Assembly: GCF_938045625.1 (NCBI RefSeq)
Contig: NZ_CALIAV010000004.1
Location: 1 to 37,848, forward strand
Direction of reading: 5' to 3'
Source of the DNA: an uncultured Campylobacter sp.
GTDB taxonomy: Bacteria; Campylobacterota; Campylobacteria; Campylobacterales; Campylobacteraceae
DNA length: 37,848 bases
Position 1 is the first letter of the stretch; each line of letters starts with the position of its first letter. Below, in pieces: positions 15,994 to 24,897 of this stretch. Made by a program: the position numbers and the translations under genes. The notes under the pieces were generated by a model. The model was not told the DNA's origin and ran no database searches. It saw nothing but the letters and a program-made list of their open reading frames with translations.

Positions 15994-16506
15994 TTATTGG
16001 TTTATAACGTCATAATACGACGGTATCACCGGCGTCAGCAAATCATCGCTTATCTTAAAATCTTTTTTCGTGTTGCTTAGCGTGATTTTGATTTTATTGC
16101 CAAGCTTATCCTCGTAGTCGATCCTTGTCGGGATGTAGTTTTTGACGGTGATTAGATACTCTACACCGTCGTATTTGGCTTTGTAGAGAGTGTCGGTGAT
16201 CTTAACCGCGTTTCTAACGACGTCGATTAGATTGGGCGCCTTTTCAAATTTAGAGATGATCGCTTGCTCGAGGGCATCCTCGATCACGACTACGCGGTTT
16301 TTATCAAAGTAGATTTTTTTAGGTGTCGGGCGCTCGTAGATCCAGTAGGCGCGGTTGTTACTTTTTGCGTAAAATTTACCGAAATAATCGACCGTTTCGT
16401 TCTCACTCGTGATGGTTTGCACGAAGTCGCTTTGAAGCGTGACGAAATTTAACGTAACTCCGAAAGCCGAGGCGCAAAAGAGCAAAAATGCTAAAATTTT
16501 TTTCAT
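15994..16506 (-). CDS. lolA: Outer-membrane lipoprotein carrier LolA
   Basis: Periplasmic chaperone that carries lipoproteins from the inner-membrane Lol exporter to the outer membrane. The 170-residue product has a Sec signal peptide (MKKILAFLLFCASAFG) and the LolA fold pattern: LQSDFVQTITSENETVDYFGKFYAKSNNRAYWIYERPTPKKIYFDKNRVVVIEDALEQAII, including the aromatic W at the hydrophobic cavity and the 'FDxxxVxxxD' region. The start has AAAGGA upstream. It is divergent from secA across an 89-bp gap, the same pairing as C. jejuni Cj0942/Cj0943. LolB is not seen here, consistent with its general absence from Campylobacterota. Confidence 0.93.
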   Translation of the reverse strand: MKKILAFLLFCASAFGVTLNFVTLQSDFVQTITSENETVDYFGKFYAKSNNRAYWIYERPTPKKIYFDKNRVVVIEDALEQAIISKFEKAPNLIDVVRNAVKITDTLYKAKYDGVEYLITVKNYIPTRIDYEDKLGNKIKITLSNTKKDFKISDDLLTPVIPSYYDVINQ

Positions 16507-16595
16507 ATATTTTCCTTTATCGGGCTAAATTCTAGCTAAGTTTAAATAATAAAATGTTAAAATCCAAGCTTTAACAAAATTTAAAAAGGCTAAAA

Positions 16596-19181
16596 ATGAT
16601 AACGGCGTTTATGCAGAAGGTATTCGGCACGAAAAACGACAGAGAAGTAAAAAAATATTTCAAACGAGTCGCCTACATAAACTCGCTCGAGAGCAAATAT
16701 CAAGCGATGAGCGACGATGAGCTAAAGGCAAAATTTAACGAATTTAAAGCACAGGTACAAAACGGAGAAAAGAGCCAGGACGAGCTGCTAGACGATGTGT
16801 TCGCCATCGTGCGCGAGGTCGGTAAAAGGACGCTAAATATGCGCCATTTCGACGTTCAGCTAATCGGCGGCATGGTGCTAAACGACGGCAAGATCGCCGA
16901 GATGAAAACGGGCGAAGGTAAAACCCTCGTGGCAAGCTTGCCCGTCGTGCTAAACGCGATGAGCGGCAAGGGAGTGCACGTCGTGACCGTAAACGACTAC
17001 CTCGCCAAACGCGACGCGACGCAAATGGGCGAAATTTATAAATTTCTAGGCCTTAGCGTCGGCGTGATACTAGGCGGCGAATACGACGACGCAGTGCGAA
17101 AAGCCGCATACGATAGCGATATCACGTACGGTACGAATAACGAATTTGGCTTTGACTACCTACGCGACAATATGAAAATGGATTTCAAAGACAAGGTGCA
17201 AAGAGAGCACAACTTCGTCATCGTGGACGAGGTCGATAGTATCCTTATCGACGAAGCCAGGACTCCGCTCATTATCTCGGGTCCTACGAATCGCACGCTA
17301 GACGGCTACATCAAAGCAAACGAGGTCGCGCGCCAGATGAAGCGCGGCGAACCGCCTGCGACTCTGCAAGAAAAAGCCACGGGCGACTTTACCGTCGATG
17401 AGAAAAACCGCACGATAGCGATCACCGAAGAAGGCATCTCAAAGGCTGAAAAGCTCTTTGGCGTGGCAAATCTATATGACATGGAAAACGCGATTTTGAG
17501 CCATCACCTAGACCAAGCTCTAAAAGCGCACAATCTCTTTGAAAAGGACGTGCACTACGTCGTTCGCGACGGGCAAGTCGTCATCGTCGACGAATTTACG
17601 GGACGTCTTAGCGAAGGACGAAGATTTAGCGAGGGCTTACACCAAGCGCTCGAGGCTAAAGAGGGCGTAAAGATCCAAGAGGAGAGCCAAACTCTAGCCG
17701 ATATTACATTTCAAAACTACTTTAGGCTTTACAAAAAACTATCGGGCATGACGGGTACGGCGCAGACGGAGGCGACCGAGTTTTCGCAAATTTACAAGCT
17801 TGATGTCGTTTCGATCCCGACAAACGTTCCGGTAATAAGAAAAGACAACAACGATCTCATCTATAAAACCGAAAATGAGAAATTTAAAGCCGTGATCGAC
17901 GAGATCAAAAAGGCTCACGACCGCGGTCAGCCCGTACTTGTGGGTACCGCCTCGATCGAAAAGAGCGAAAAACTGCATAACCTGCTTGTAAAAGAGAAAA
18001 TCCCGCACTCCGTGCTAAACGCCAAAAACCACGAAAAAGAGGCCGAGATCATCGCTCAGGCCGGCGCTCGCGGCGCAGTTACGATCGCGACGAATATGGC
18101 TGGACGCGGCGTAGATATCCGCATCGACGACGAGGTGCGAAACTTAGGCGGTCTATACATCATCGGCACCGAAAGGCACGAAAGCCGCCGTATCGACAAC
18201 CAGCTTCGAGGCCGCTCCGGACGTCAGGGCGATCCTGGAGTGAGCCGCTTTTATCTAAGCCTCGAGGATAATTTGCTTCGAATATTTGGCAGCGACCGCA
18301 TCAAGGCGATAATGACGCGTCTAGGTATCGAAGAGGGCGAAAGCATCGACTCAAAAATGGTCACAAGAGCTGTCGAAAACGCACAAAAAAAGGTCGAGAG
18401 CCTGCATTTTGAAGCGCGAAAACATATCCTCGAGTACGACGACGTCGCAAATGAGCAGAGAAAAACGGTGTATAAATTTAGAAACGAGCTACTTGATCCA
18501 AATTTCGAAGTCGGCGAAAAGATTAAGCAAAATCGCGCCGAATTTGTCGAGCATCTGCTAGCTCAAGCTGAAATTTACGCAGGCGAGCCAAAGAGCGAAT
18601 ACAACCTCGAAAAACTAAGCTCCGTGATAATCTCAAACGGCGCGCTAATGCAGCCTGACGAGCTAAAAGATCTCGACTACGCCGAGCTTGCGGAGAAGAT
18701 AACGGCCAAATTTGAAGCCGACTACGAAGAAAAAATGGGCGTCATAGGCGCTGATCAGCGCAGATACCTAGAAAAGGTGCTTTGCCTGCAGGTGCTAGAC
18801 ACCGCATGGCGCGAACATCTATATCAGATGGACATCCTAAAAACCGGCATCGGACTGCGCGGCTACAATCAAAAAGACCCGCTCACCGAGTATAAAAAAG
18901 AGAGCTTTAACCTCTTTATGGAGCTCGTTAGTCGCATCAAATTTGAGAGTATCAAGATACTAACAGCCGTGCGCCTAAGCTTCTCTGAGCCTAGTGAGTC
19001 TGCGCCGCAAGAAGCGCAAGATAGCGAGACTGCCCGTGCACCCGAGAGCGAAGAAAAGCCTGGTAAAAAAGTATCGCGAAACGACCCGTGCCCGTGCGGA
19101 AGCGGTAAAAAATACAAAGACTGCCACGGCAAGAGCGGCCCTAAAAAAGGAGCTTTTGCTGAGGATTGGGACAAAATTTAG
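16596..19181 (+). CDS. secA: Preprotein translocase ATPase SecA
   Basis: The 861-residue ATPase motor of the Sec export pathway, acting at the SecYEG channel on the cytoplasmic membrane face. Walker A lies at residues 103-110 (MKTGEGKT); Walker B and DEAD-type region VDEVDSILIDEARTPLIISG around 210-228; the preprotein crosslinking domain follows; motif RGRSGRQGDPG is the arginine-finger region; and the C-terminus ends with the zinc-binding SecB/ribosome-contact tail NDPCPCGSGKKYKDCHG, with all four metal ligands. The start ATG is preceded by AAAGG. Length and all motifs are standard. The lolC/E-type permease gene follows after 248 bp. Confidence 0.98.
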   Translation: MITAFMQKVFGTKNDREVKKYFKRVAYINSLESKYQAMSDDELKAKFNEFKAQVQNGEKSQDELLDDVFAIVREVGKRTLNMRHFDVQLIGGMVLNDGKIAEMKTGEGKTLVASLPVVLNAMSGKGVHVVTVNDYLAKRDATQMGEIYKFLGLSVGVILGGEYDDAVRKAAYDSDITYGTNNEFGFDYLRDNMKMDFKDKVQREHNFVIVDEVDSILIDEARTPLIISGPTNRTLDGYIKANEVARQMKRGEPPATLQEKATGDFTVDEKNRTIAITEEGISKAEKLFGVANLYDMENAILSHHLDQALKAHNLFEKDVHYVVRDGQVVIVDEFTGRLSEGRRFSEGLHQALEAKEGVKIQEESQTLADITFQNYFRLYKKLSGMTGTAQTEATEFSQIYKLDVVSIPTNVPVIRKDNNDLIYKTENEKFKAVIDEIKKAHDRGQPVLVGTASIEKSEKLHNLLVKEKIPHSVLNAKNHEKEAEIIAQAGARGAVTIATNMAGRGVDIRIDDEVRNLGGLYIIGTERHESRRIDNQLRGRSGRQGDPGVSRFYLSLEDNLLRIFGSDRIKAIMTRLGIEEGESIDSKMVTRAVENAQKKVESLHFEARKHILEYDDVANEQRKTVYKFRNELLDPNFEVGEKIKQNRAEFVEHLLAQAEIYAGEPKSEYNLEKLSSVIISNGALMQPDELKDLDYAELAEKITAKFEADYEEKMGVIGADQRRYLEKVLCLQVLDTAWREHLYQMDILKTGIGLRGYNQKDPLTEYKKESFNLFMELVSRIKFESIKILTAVRLSFSEPSESAPQEAQDSETARAPESEEKPGKKVSRNDPCPCGSGKKYKDCHGKSGPKKGAFAEDWDKI

Positions 19182-19429
19182 CTTTGGCGTTTTGGCGGCG
19201 GTTTGCTAAATTTAGCATTTAAATTTGCCACCTTTTTGAAGCGGCGCGGAATCGTAACGTAAATTTAAAACGCTTAGCTTTTTCAAGCGGGTTTTAAAAT
19301 TTGACGTCAAATTTGCACGGATATTCAAATTTGAATTTTAGCTCGCGCTCGGCGCAAATTTAAAATAAGATCAAGCGACGCAAAAATAGCGAGCAAGCCA
19401 AAGTCCAAATTTAAACAACGGAAAATCAA
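19182..19429. other. Spacer with AAATTT palindromes between secA and the permease
   Basis: No gene is seen. It contains GCTAAATTTAGC (19205-19216) and an 18-bp perfect palindrome made of two AAATTT cores around GACGTC (19297-19314). No clear intrinsic terminator. Confidence 0.6.
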
Positions 19430-20626
19430 ATGAGCCTAACCAAATATCTACTTTTCAAATATCTACGGTTTGACAAAACCCAGCCCTTTATCATGCTTTC
19501 AGCGCTGCTAGCGTTTCTAGGTGTGGGCGTCGGGCTCATGGTGCTCATCGTTGCGATGGCGATCATGAACGGCTTTGACAAAGAATTTGAGCGCAAACTT
19601 TTTACTATGAACTACCCGATCACGATCCTCTCCGCCATACGCGGCAACATCGACGAGAGCGACGTTAGCGAACTAAAACAGAAGTTTCCCAATCTTAAAT
19701 TTAGCCCATACATCATGAGTCAAGTTATCATAAAGGGGGCGAATAGCTTTGAGGGCGGACTGCTTTTTGGCGTAAATTCAGCCGACGAAAAGCAGATAAA
19801 CTCAGTCGTTGCGGCCGGCCTTGAGGACCGCGAGCTTGACGGATACGGCCTGCTCGTAGGTCAAGGCGTCAAAAACGAGATGATGATAAACGAAAATGAC
19901 AAACTCACGCTCATTTTTACCAAAAATGACCCGAGCGGCTTTGCTCTAACGCCCAAAATGAAGCGCTTTGACGTCGTGAGCTCGTTTAGCTCGGGGCTTG
20001 TGGCCTACGATAAAAGCTATCTATACACGAGCGTGGAGGCGCTGCGTAAGATACTTGAGTACGATGAGGGCAAATTTGACGGCATACATGTGTTTTCAGA
20101 CGATCCGTTCGCCGATATCGAAAAGATCTCGCGCGAGCTACGGCTAGGACAAAAAGCCATCGGCTGGTGGCAGCAAAACGGTAACTTTTTCTCTGCTTTG
20201 GCTCTCGAAAAACGCGCGCTTTTCATCGTTTTGATGCTCATCATCCTAGTTGCCTCACTAAATATCGTAAGCTCGCTGCTCATGACCGTCATGAATCGCC
20301 GCCAGGAGATCGCGTTACTACTCTCGCTGGGCGCTAGCAAGGCCGAGATCAAAAAGAGCTTTTTTGCGCTGGGAGCCACGATAGGTGGAGGTGGGATAGT
20401 GTTTGGACTCGTGCTCGGGCTCTTTGGCGTATGGCTACTCGGTAGCTTTGATATCGTAAATTTGCCAGCCGACGTTTACGGCAGCGCGAAGCTTCCTATG
20501 GAGTTATCTTTGCTCGATCTTGTTATGATTTTGGTCGGAGCGGTCGTTATAGTGGCGTTTTCGTCGTTTTACCCTGCTAAAAAAGCCGCGCAAATAAACG
20601 TACTTGAGACGCTTAGGAATGAATAA
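19430..20626 (+). CDS. LolC/LolE-family lipoprotein-releasing permease
   Basis: A 398-residue ABC-transporter permease with the MacB/LolCE topology: transmembrane helix 1 at about 20-45 (MLSALLAFLGVGVGLMVLIVAMAIMNGFDKEF, the LolC/E signature), a large periplasmic domain (about 50-260), then three helices ending in FSSFYPAKKAAQINVLETLRNE, the FtsX-domain coupling end. It should extract lipoproteins from the inner membrane and hand them to LolA, encoded nearby at 15994-16506. The ATPase LolD is not in the window. Only one LolC/E gene is present here, suggesting a homodimeric (LolF-like) exporter, which is inference. No strong Shine-Dalgarno; the N-terminus MSLTKYLLFKYLRF fits the family. Confidence 0.88.
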   Translation: MSLTKYLLFKYLRFDKTQPFIMLSALLAFLGVGVGLMVLIVAMAIMNGFDKEFERKLFTMNYPITILSAIRGNIDESDVSELKQKFPNLKFSPYIMSQVIIKGANSFEGGLLFGVNSADEKQINSVVAAGLEDRELDGYGLLVGQGVKNEMMINENDKLTLIFTKNDPSGFALTPKMKRFDVVSSFSSGLVAYDKSYLYTSVEALRKILEYDEGKFDGIHVFSDDPFADIEKISRELRLGQKAIGWWQQNGNFFSALALEKRALFIVLMLIILVASLNIVSSLLMTVMNRRQEIALLLSLGASKAEIKKSFFALGATIGGGGIVFGLVLGLFGVWLLGSFDIVNLPADVYGSAKLPMELSLLDLVMILVGAVVIVAFSSFYPAKKAAQINVLETLRNE

Positions 20627-20723
20627 ATCGGCATTTTAGCCGAAATGCTTTTGGGTTAAATTTGAGCGAATAAAAATTTGCTGTTTTGACCGCGCTGGCT
20701 CGTCTATTTTTTGAATTATATAA

Positions 20724-20763
20724 AAAGCGGCGAAATTTTATTTATATAAAAATACGCCGCTTT
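20724..20763 (+). terminator. Terminator hairpin after the LolC/E-type gene
   Basis: AAAGCGGCG (20724-20732) and CGCCGCTTT (20755-20763) form a perfect 9-bp stem; the AT-rich 22-nt loop can pair further. It lies about 100 bp past the stop and is followed by TTTAAATTATTTT (starting within the stem end), so a terminator is likely, usable on both strands. Confidence 0.6.
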
Positions 20764-21060
20764 AAATTATTTTCGTTCGAGTTTTTATTCTCGCGCGTGT
20801 AAATTTTTAAATTTAAGCCGCCGTCGGCGTCAAATTTGCCCTCCAAACTAGAAATTGTACATCGTGTAAGGTATCCGCAACCAAGTAGTAGCCGTAAGTT
20901 TGCCTATGTTTTTTATACTGCAACGGTTGCTAAATTTACTTACGTCATTTAGAAAAGCTATGCTTAAGGTTGGTGCTTATGCTAAATTTACGCCATATTT
21001 TGCTGCTATTTTGAAAGTTATTATATTAATTTGCAAGCAAAAATTTGAGACCCTTTAAGA

Positions 21061-21066
21061 TATAAT
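21061..21066 (+). promoter_or_regulatory. Candidate -10 element for the unknown gene at 21099
   Basis: TATAAT 33 bp upstream of the ATG, with a GGGGAG ribosome-binding site in between. No convincing -35 hexamer at the right distance. Confidence 0.5.
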
Positions 21067-21098
21067 GCTCAAAATTTAATCCAAATTTGGGGAGAAAA

Positions 21099-21569
21099 AT
21101 GACGAATTTCGAGTATGCGCGCCGCATTGACGAGGCTGCAGGGCTGGATCTTGATTTAGATTGCAAAGAGATAGATCTGCAGGATAAGTTTTACGGACTT
21201 TTTCAGTGCTTTATGCCCGATGGCATCGGTATAGAAACGGTGTTTGCGCCGCTGCAAAACGGCACCGAGCTGCAAGCGCGCATAATGCCGATCTACACAG
21301 CCACGGCGCAGCAGACGCAAGAGGCGTTTGGTCGGGGCGTGGCGCCGGGGTATTTTTGTCCACCGCAGGATCCGAAATTTGATGACGAAGGACTTAAGAG
21401 CCTAGCTTTAGCGCACGTTCGAAATTTAAAAATTTTTGCCGAGTTTCTCGGCAATGACGAGCTTTTAAAAATGCTTGACGAAATAAAATCCGCGCGCGTG
21501 CAGGAGAGCTCTGATCTCGCAGATCACGAAGGTGGGCTTGCGGACGCCTTATGCGGGGCGAGTGGATGA
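21099..21569 (+). CDS. Hypothetical acidic protein
   Basis: I do not recognise this 156-residue protein. I place the start at the ATG at 21099, right after GGGGAG, rather than at an in-frame TTG 12 bases earlier. The sequence is acidic, with an N-terminal helix (TNFEYARRIDEAAGLDLDLDCKEIDL), a central beta-rich part (YGLFQCFMPDGIGIETVFAPLQNGTELQARIMPIY) and C-terminal helices (LAHVRNLKIFAEFLGNDELLKMLDEI). No signal peptide or membrane segment, so it is probably cytosolic. The next gene starts inside its stop (ATGA). Context gives no function; it heads a three-gene group whose last member is broken. Confidence 0.65.
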   Translation: MTNFEYARRIDEAAGLDLDLDCKEIDLQDKFYGLFQCFMPDGIGIETVFAPLQNGTELQARIMPIYTATAQQTQEAFGRGVAPGYFCPPQDPKFDDEGLKSLALAHVRNLKIFAEFLGNDELLKMLDEIKSARVQESSDLADHEGGLADALCGASG

Positions 21570-21778
21570 TAGATTCGCCTAAGCTTGATGTGAAGCTATG
21601 GGTGCTCAGCGAGGCGTACTATTCGATCGACTGCGACTACCTTCTGTCGGCGTATTTGCAGTATCCAAACTACGCGCAAAGGCCACAAGAGGACTTTTTA
21701 AAGCCCTATTTCGAGCTATATCTAGCGGGGCGGAAGGTCGCGTTTGAGCAGAGTCAAGTCGTGGTTTTTATGCGCTAA
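21566..21778 (+). CDS. Small hypothetical protein
   Basis: A 70-residue product from the ATG at 21566, which overlaps the preceding stop codon in an ATGA arrangement; an alternative in-frame ATG at 21551 would add five residues. Rich in Tyr and Leu (SEAYYSIDCDYLLSAYLQYPNY...YFELYLAGRKVAFEQSQVVVFM). No known family is visible. The coupling to the upstream gene implies that the two are translated together. Function unknown. Confidence 0.55.
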   Translation: MIDSPKLDVKLWVLSEAYYSIDCDYLLSAYLQYPNYAQRPQEDFLKPYFELYLAGRKVAFEQSQVVVFMR

Positions 21779-21801
21779 ATTTACGCAGACAAGGAAACTA
21801 A

Positions 21802-22495
21802 ATGCAAACGGACGCTTTTGGCCGGCTAAAATTTGAGCTCTGCGAATACCTAAGGCTCTATGATACGGGACTAAAAGCTGGCAAACGAGTATCTAAAGGG
21901 CACCGTTGGTAAATTTAAAAGCGAATTTAGCCAGACGCAGCGGAACTACGCACTGGGTGAGCTCTGCTGCGAAATTTTAGACGAAAGCAAAAGCGAGCTA
22001 AAAAATCTAAAAAACCGCGGCAACGGCGAGCTGCCATTTCGGCTCGGCGAGCTAGTCGGCGAGTATCTAAAAGGGTGCTGCGACGCAGGCGAGATGCCGC
22101 ATCTACGCTGGGCGCATCAGATTTACATGCGCGGTTTGCATGAGCTTGGTGGGGACGAGCTTTTGCGCCGTGCATACCGCCATGAGCGCTGCGACGAGCG
22201 AACTGTGGAGCTATACTTTTGCATGCTACTAGACGCGCTAGACTGGGGTGCGCACCACTTTCCAGATGGCTGCCTGATCGAGCGCTCATACTATGAGCAA
22301 CTAACCCGCGAAGCTCGTGACGCAAGATAAAAACACGAGATAAGCGCGCGGCTAAATTTAGAGTTTGAATACTTCGTAAAGCTTTACGAATGTTATTTTG
22401 AGTTTAAGTCTCGCGGCGGCAAGGTTGATTTTTACGTGCTGTGCGAAAAGGCGAGGCTAAATTTCGCGCCTGCAAAGTCTTTTTATTATGAGTAG
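21802..22495 (+). pseudogene. Broken hypothetical gene: one frameshift and one internal stop
   Basis: Starts at ATG 21802 (MQTDAFGRLKFELCEYLRLYDTGLK), after AAGGAAA. The frame then runs into a stop at about 21910, but the next frame continues the protein smoothly from about 21875 (LANEYLKGTVGKFKSEFSQ...), pointing to one extra base in or near the A-run at 21872-21878. That frame meets TAA at 22328-22330 and then stays open with similar codon use (KHEISARLNLEFEYFVKLYECYFEF...) to TAG at 22493-22495. The repaired product would be about 230 residues, helical, with no recognised family. Sequencing error could explain the frameshift but would also have to explain the stop. Together with 21099-21778 it forms a small decaying gene group. 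Confidence 0.7.
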
Positions 22496-22552
22496 CGAGG
22501 GGCTTTGAATTTGACCATATGCAAATTTAAACAAGCGACGAATTTACGGCCC

Positions 22553-22595
22553 AAAATTTGGCGTTTAGTTAGTCGCAAACGATACGCCAAATTTT
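22553..22595 (-). terminator. Inverted repeat between pseudogene and cprS
   Basis: AAAATTTGGCG (22553-22563) and CGCCAAATTTT (22585-22595) form a perfect 11-bp stem. It lies between the convergent pseudogene and cprS and ends in TTTT on both strands, so it could terminate either, most likely the minus-strand cprRS transcript whose last stop is at 22683. Confidence 0.6.
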
Positions 22596-22682
22596 AAAAT
22601 TTAAACAAAAACAGCTCGCTTTAAATTTTAGCTCAAATTTATCTCGCGTGCCGCAAATTTTACAAAATGCTCAAATTTACTT

Positions 22683-23921
22683 CTACGCCGCTATATTTTG
22701 CAGATTTTCAAAGCTAAACACGTTTAGCCCGTTTTTGTACTCGTAGCTTAGAGTTAGCTTATGAGCTTTGATTATATTTTCGACGATGTAGAGCCCCAGA
22801 CCAAAGCTCTTTTGCGCACTTTCGCCTTTGGTAAAGGGCTCGACGTAGTGGCGTAGCTCCTTTGACAGCCGCTCGCCTTCGTTGATAAATTTGATAGATT
22901 CGCGCGTGATCGTGATATTTACGTGCTTATTGGGGGAGTATTTTAGCGCGTTATCGATCATATTTTTGGCGGCGATCGCTAGCAACTTAAAGTCCGCGTT
23001 TAGGTTCACGTCCTCTAGCTTGCTGATCGTAACCTGTCCGGGATCTACCATAGCGATATCCAGTGCCTCGTCGATGATGTCGTCGATACGGCAAATTTTG
23101 GTGTTATTTAGCGCGATGTTTGACGTGACTTGCTCGACGGCAGCAAATTCGTTTATGAGATTTTCGAGTTTTATAAACACCGACACCAGCCGCTCTTGGT
23201 TTTTGCTTTTTTCGATCATTTCGGCAGCTAGGCGGCCTTTGGTGATCGGAGTTTTTAGCTCGTGCATTATGTTTCTTAAAAATAGCTTGCGCGACGCGTT
23301 TAAATTTTTGATCTGGGACACCGCGTCGTAAAACGCCTCCGCAACCTCGGAAATCTCGTCGTTACCGCTACTTACGTTTTGCACCTCGTCGATCTCGCCC
23401 GCGGCAAATTTGGCTATCTGGCGCTTTAGTTTTCTTAGCGGTTTTAGCTTTCTGATAACAAAAACGTAAGCGGCCAGAAGTATGATCGCAACTAGCAAAA
23501 AGATAATCTTGATGATGTCGTAGCGGTATGGTTGATAGTCGTTATCCTTTAAAAGCAGGATTTTATCCACGTGCTGGACTTTTAGATAGTGGTGATTTTG
23601 ATAGATCATGATGGCGCTAGAGCCGATATCTGCGGAGATCTCCTCAAGCACGGTTGCGTTTGCCAGGATCTCCTCTTTTTGCTGTTCGTTCGTGATCTCA
23701 GGCATCTTAAAGTCGCCCGTTTGACGCTCGTACTCTTTTTCGTTTATGATACCGCTCATTAAAAAGAGCTGATTTCTAGCGATCGTAGAGTACTTGGCGT
23801 TTAGCTCTCGTGCATAGTTTTGCTTGTCGTAGTCCATCAACCACAAAAATGCGAGAAATATGCTCGTAAGCGCAAGCGCAAAGATAAAAGTGATAGTGTA
23901 AAAAACCGATGAGCGTTTCAT
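22683..23921 (-). CDS. cprS: Sensor histidine kinase CprS
   Basis: A 412-residue membrane histidine kinase. Transmembrane helices at about 7-29 and 137-157 flank a periplasmic sensor region (about 30-136); a HAMP-like segment follows, then the phosphoacceptor H220 in RNIMHELKTPITKG, the N-box NMIDNALKYSPN and the G-box SFGLGLYIVENI. Partner of the response regulator 21 bp upstream. Identification as CprS, the C. jejuni envelope/planktonic-growth regulator, rests on synteny: cprS-cprR-htrA-cbpA-hspR-kefB is the Cj1226-Cj1231 order. By sequence alone it is a generic ArsS-like kinase. The Shine-Dalgarno is weak, so translational coupling to cprR is likely. Confidence 0.88.
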   Translation of the reverse strand: MKRSSVFYTITFIFALALTSIFLAFLWLMDYDKQNYARELNAKYSTIARNQLFLMSGIINEKEYERQTGDFKMPEITNEQQKEEILANATVLEEISADIGSSAIMIYQNHHYLKVQHVDKILLLKDNDYQPYRYDIIKIIFLLVAIILLAAYVFVIRKLKPLRKLKRQIAKFAAGEIDEVQNVSSGNDEISEVAEAFYDAVSQIKNLNASRKLFLRNIMHELKTPITKGRLAAEMIEKSKNQERLVSVFIKLENLINEFAAVEQVTSNIALNNTKICRIDDIIDEALDIAMVDPGQVTISKLEDVNLNADFKLLAIAAKNMIDNALKYSPNKHVNITITRESIKFINEGERLSKELRHYVEPFTKGESAQKSFGLGLYIVENIIKAHKLTLSYEYKNGLNVFSFENLQNIAA

Positions 23922-23942
23922 TTGCGGGGCTTTACGTCAAAT

Positions 23943-24635
23943 TTACTGCATTAGCTTGTAGCCGATGCCGCGGATAGCGTGGATGTATTTTGGCTCTTTG
24001 GGGTCGTCGCCTAGCTTGCCTCTGATTCGGCCTATGATGACGTCGATGCTCTTGTTCGTCGAGTCCTCGCTGATACTCGCGCAGTTGTAGATAAACTCCT
24101 CGCGCGTGATGGCGCCGCCTTCTTTTTGAAGCATGTATTTTAGGATGTCGTACTCCGCTGCGGTCAAATTTAACGGCTCGCCTTTTAGCGTGATGACGTG
24201 TTTAAAATCATCTACCGCGATGTCTTTTTCGCGTGCGCTCTCTTTTGTACCACTTAAATTTGCGCCCGATACCGCGCTTTGGCGGCGCAGGTGGCTTTTG
24301 ATACGAGCTAGCAGCTCCTGCGGGTCGTAAGGCTTTGGCAGATAGTCGTCCGCACCGTTGTCTAGGGCGTTTACTTTGTCGGTGATATCGTGGCGCGCGC
24401 TTGAGATGATGATAGGCACGTCGTGGCGTTTGCGAATCTCTTTGCATACTTCTAGGCCGTCAAGTCCCGGCAGCGTGAGATCTAAGATCACGAGGTCAAA
24501 TTTTTCTACGTTTAGCGTCGAGAGCCCGATATACGGCTCCTCCGCCGTCGTTACGCTCATATCGCTTTTTGCTAAAAACTCGGTCAAAATTTCCGCCAGC
24601 TCCAGGTCATCTTCTATCATCAGAATTTTTATCAT
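23943..24635 (-). CDS. cprR: Response regulator CprR (OmpR/PhoB family)
   Basis: A 230-residue two-domain regulator. The receiver domain has the acidic pocket EDD (8-10), phosphoacceptor D52 (LVILDLTLPG), switch serine in IIISSA and K101 (LPKPYD). The C-terminal half (about 130-228) is an OmpR-type winged helix: LNLTAAEYDILKYMLQ, NKSIDVIIGRIRGKLGDDP, IHAIRGIGYKL. First gene of the cprRS operon, divergent from nothing, with htrA in the same direction 262 bp upstream. In C. jejuni CprR is essential and influences envelope genes, htrA among the proposed targets, as I recall. A -10 lies at 24653-24658. Confidence 0.93.
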   Translation of the reverse strand: MIKILMIEDDLELAEILTEFLAKSDMSVTTAEEPYIGLSTLNVEKFDLVILDLTLPGLDGLEVCKEIRKRHDVPIIISSARHDITDKVNALDNGADDYLPKPYDPQELLARIKSHLRRQSAVSGANLSGTKESAREKDIAVDDFKHVITLKGEPLNLTAAEYDILKYMLQKEGGAITREEFIYNCASISEDSTNKSIDVIIGRIRGKLGDDPKEPKYIHAIRGIGYKLMQ

Positions 24636-24652
24636 TTTATGTCCTTTTGGGG

Positions 24653-24658
24653 ATTATA
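24653..24658 (-). promoter_or_regulatory. Candidate -10 element for cprRS
   Basis: TATAAT on the minus strand, 18 bp upstream of the cprR start; the AGGACA ribosome-binding region lies between. The leader would be only about 10 nt long. Confidence 0.5.
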
Positions 24659-24864
24659 GCGAGTTTTGACTAAATTTTTAATGGCGGCCGCGGCTTGTTT
24701 TTTGTTGCGCTGCGCTTGCAACCTACATACGAGCGCTTTTGTTAAGCTTGGTAAAATTTGACCAAACTAAGACGCTCAAATTTGAAACTAGAAATTTATT
24801 CAGGTCAAATTTAAAATGATAGAGCGTCAAATTTGACTGGTAAAATTTGGAAAATTTAAAAGAA

Positions 24865-24886
24865 AAGGCGCAGTTGCCCGCGCCTT
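24865..24886 (-). terminator. Intrinsic terminator of htrA
   Basis: AAGGCGC (24865-24871) and GCGCCTT (24880-24886) form a perfect 7-bp GC-rich stem with an 8-nt loop just past the htrA stop at 24898. On the minus strand it is followed by TTCTTTT. It separates htrA from cprRS. Confidence 0.8.
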
Positions 24887-24897
24887 AAATGTAGAAA

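Larger units (their letters stand above)
20627..21098. other. Gene-free region after the permease
   Basis: About 470 bp without a credible gene; it holds the terminator at 20724-20763 and the -10 element at 21061-21066. The rest is AT-rich spacer with scattered AAATTT sites. Confidence 0.6.
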
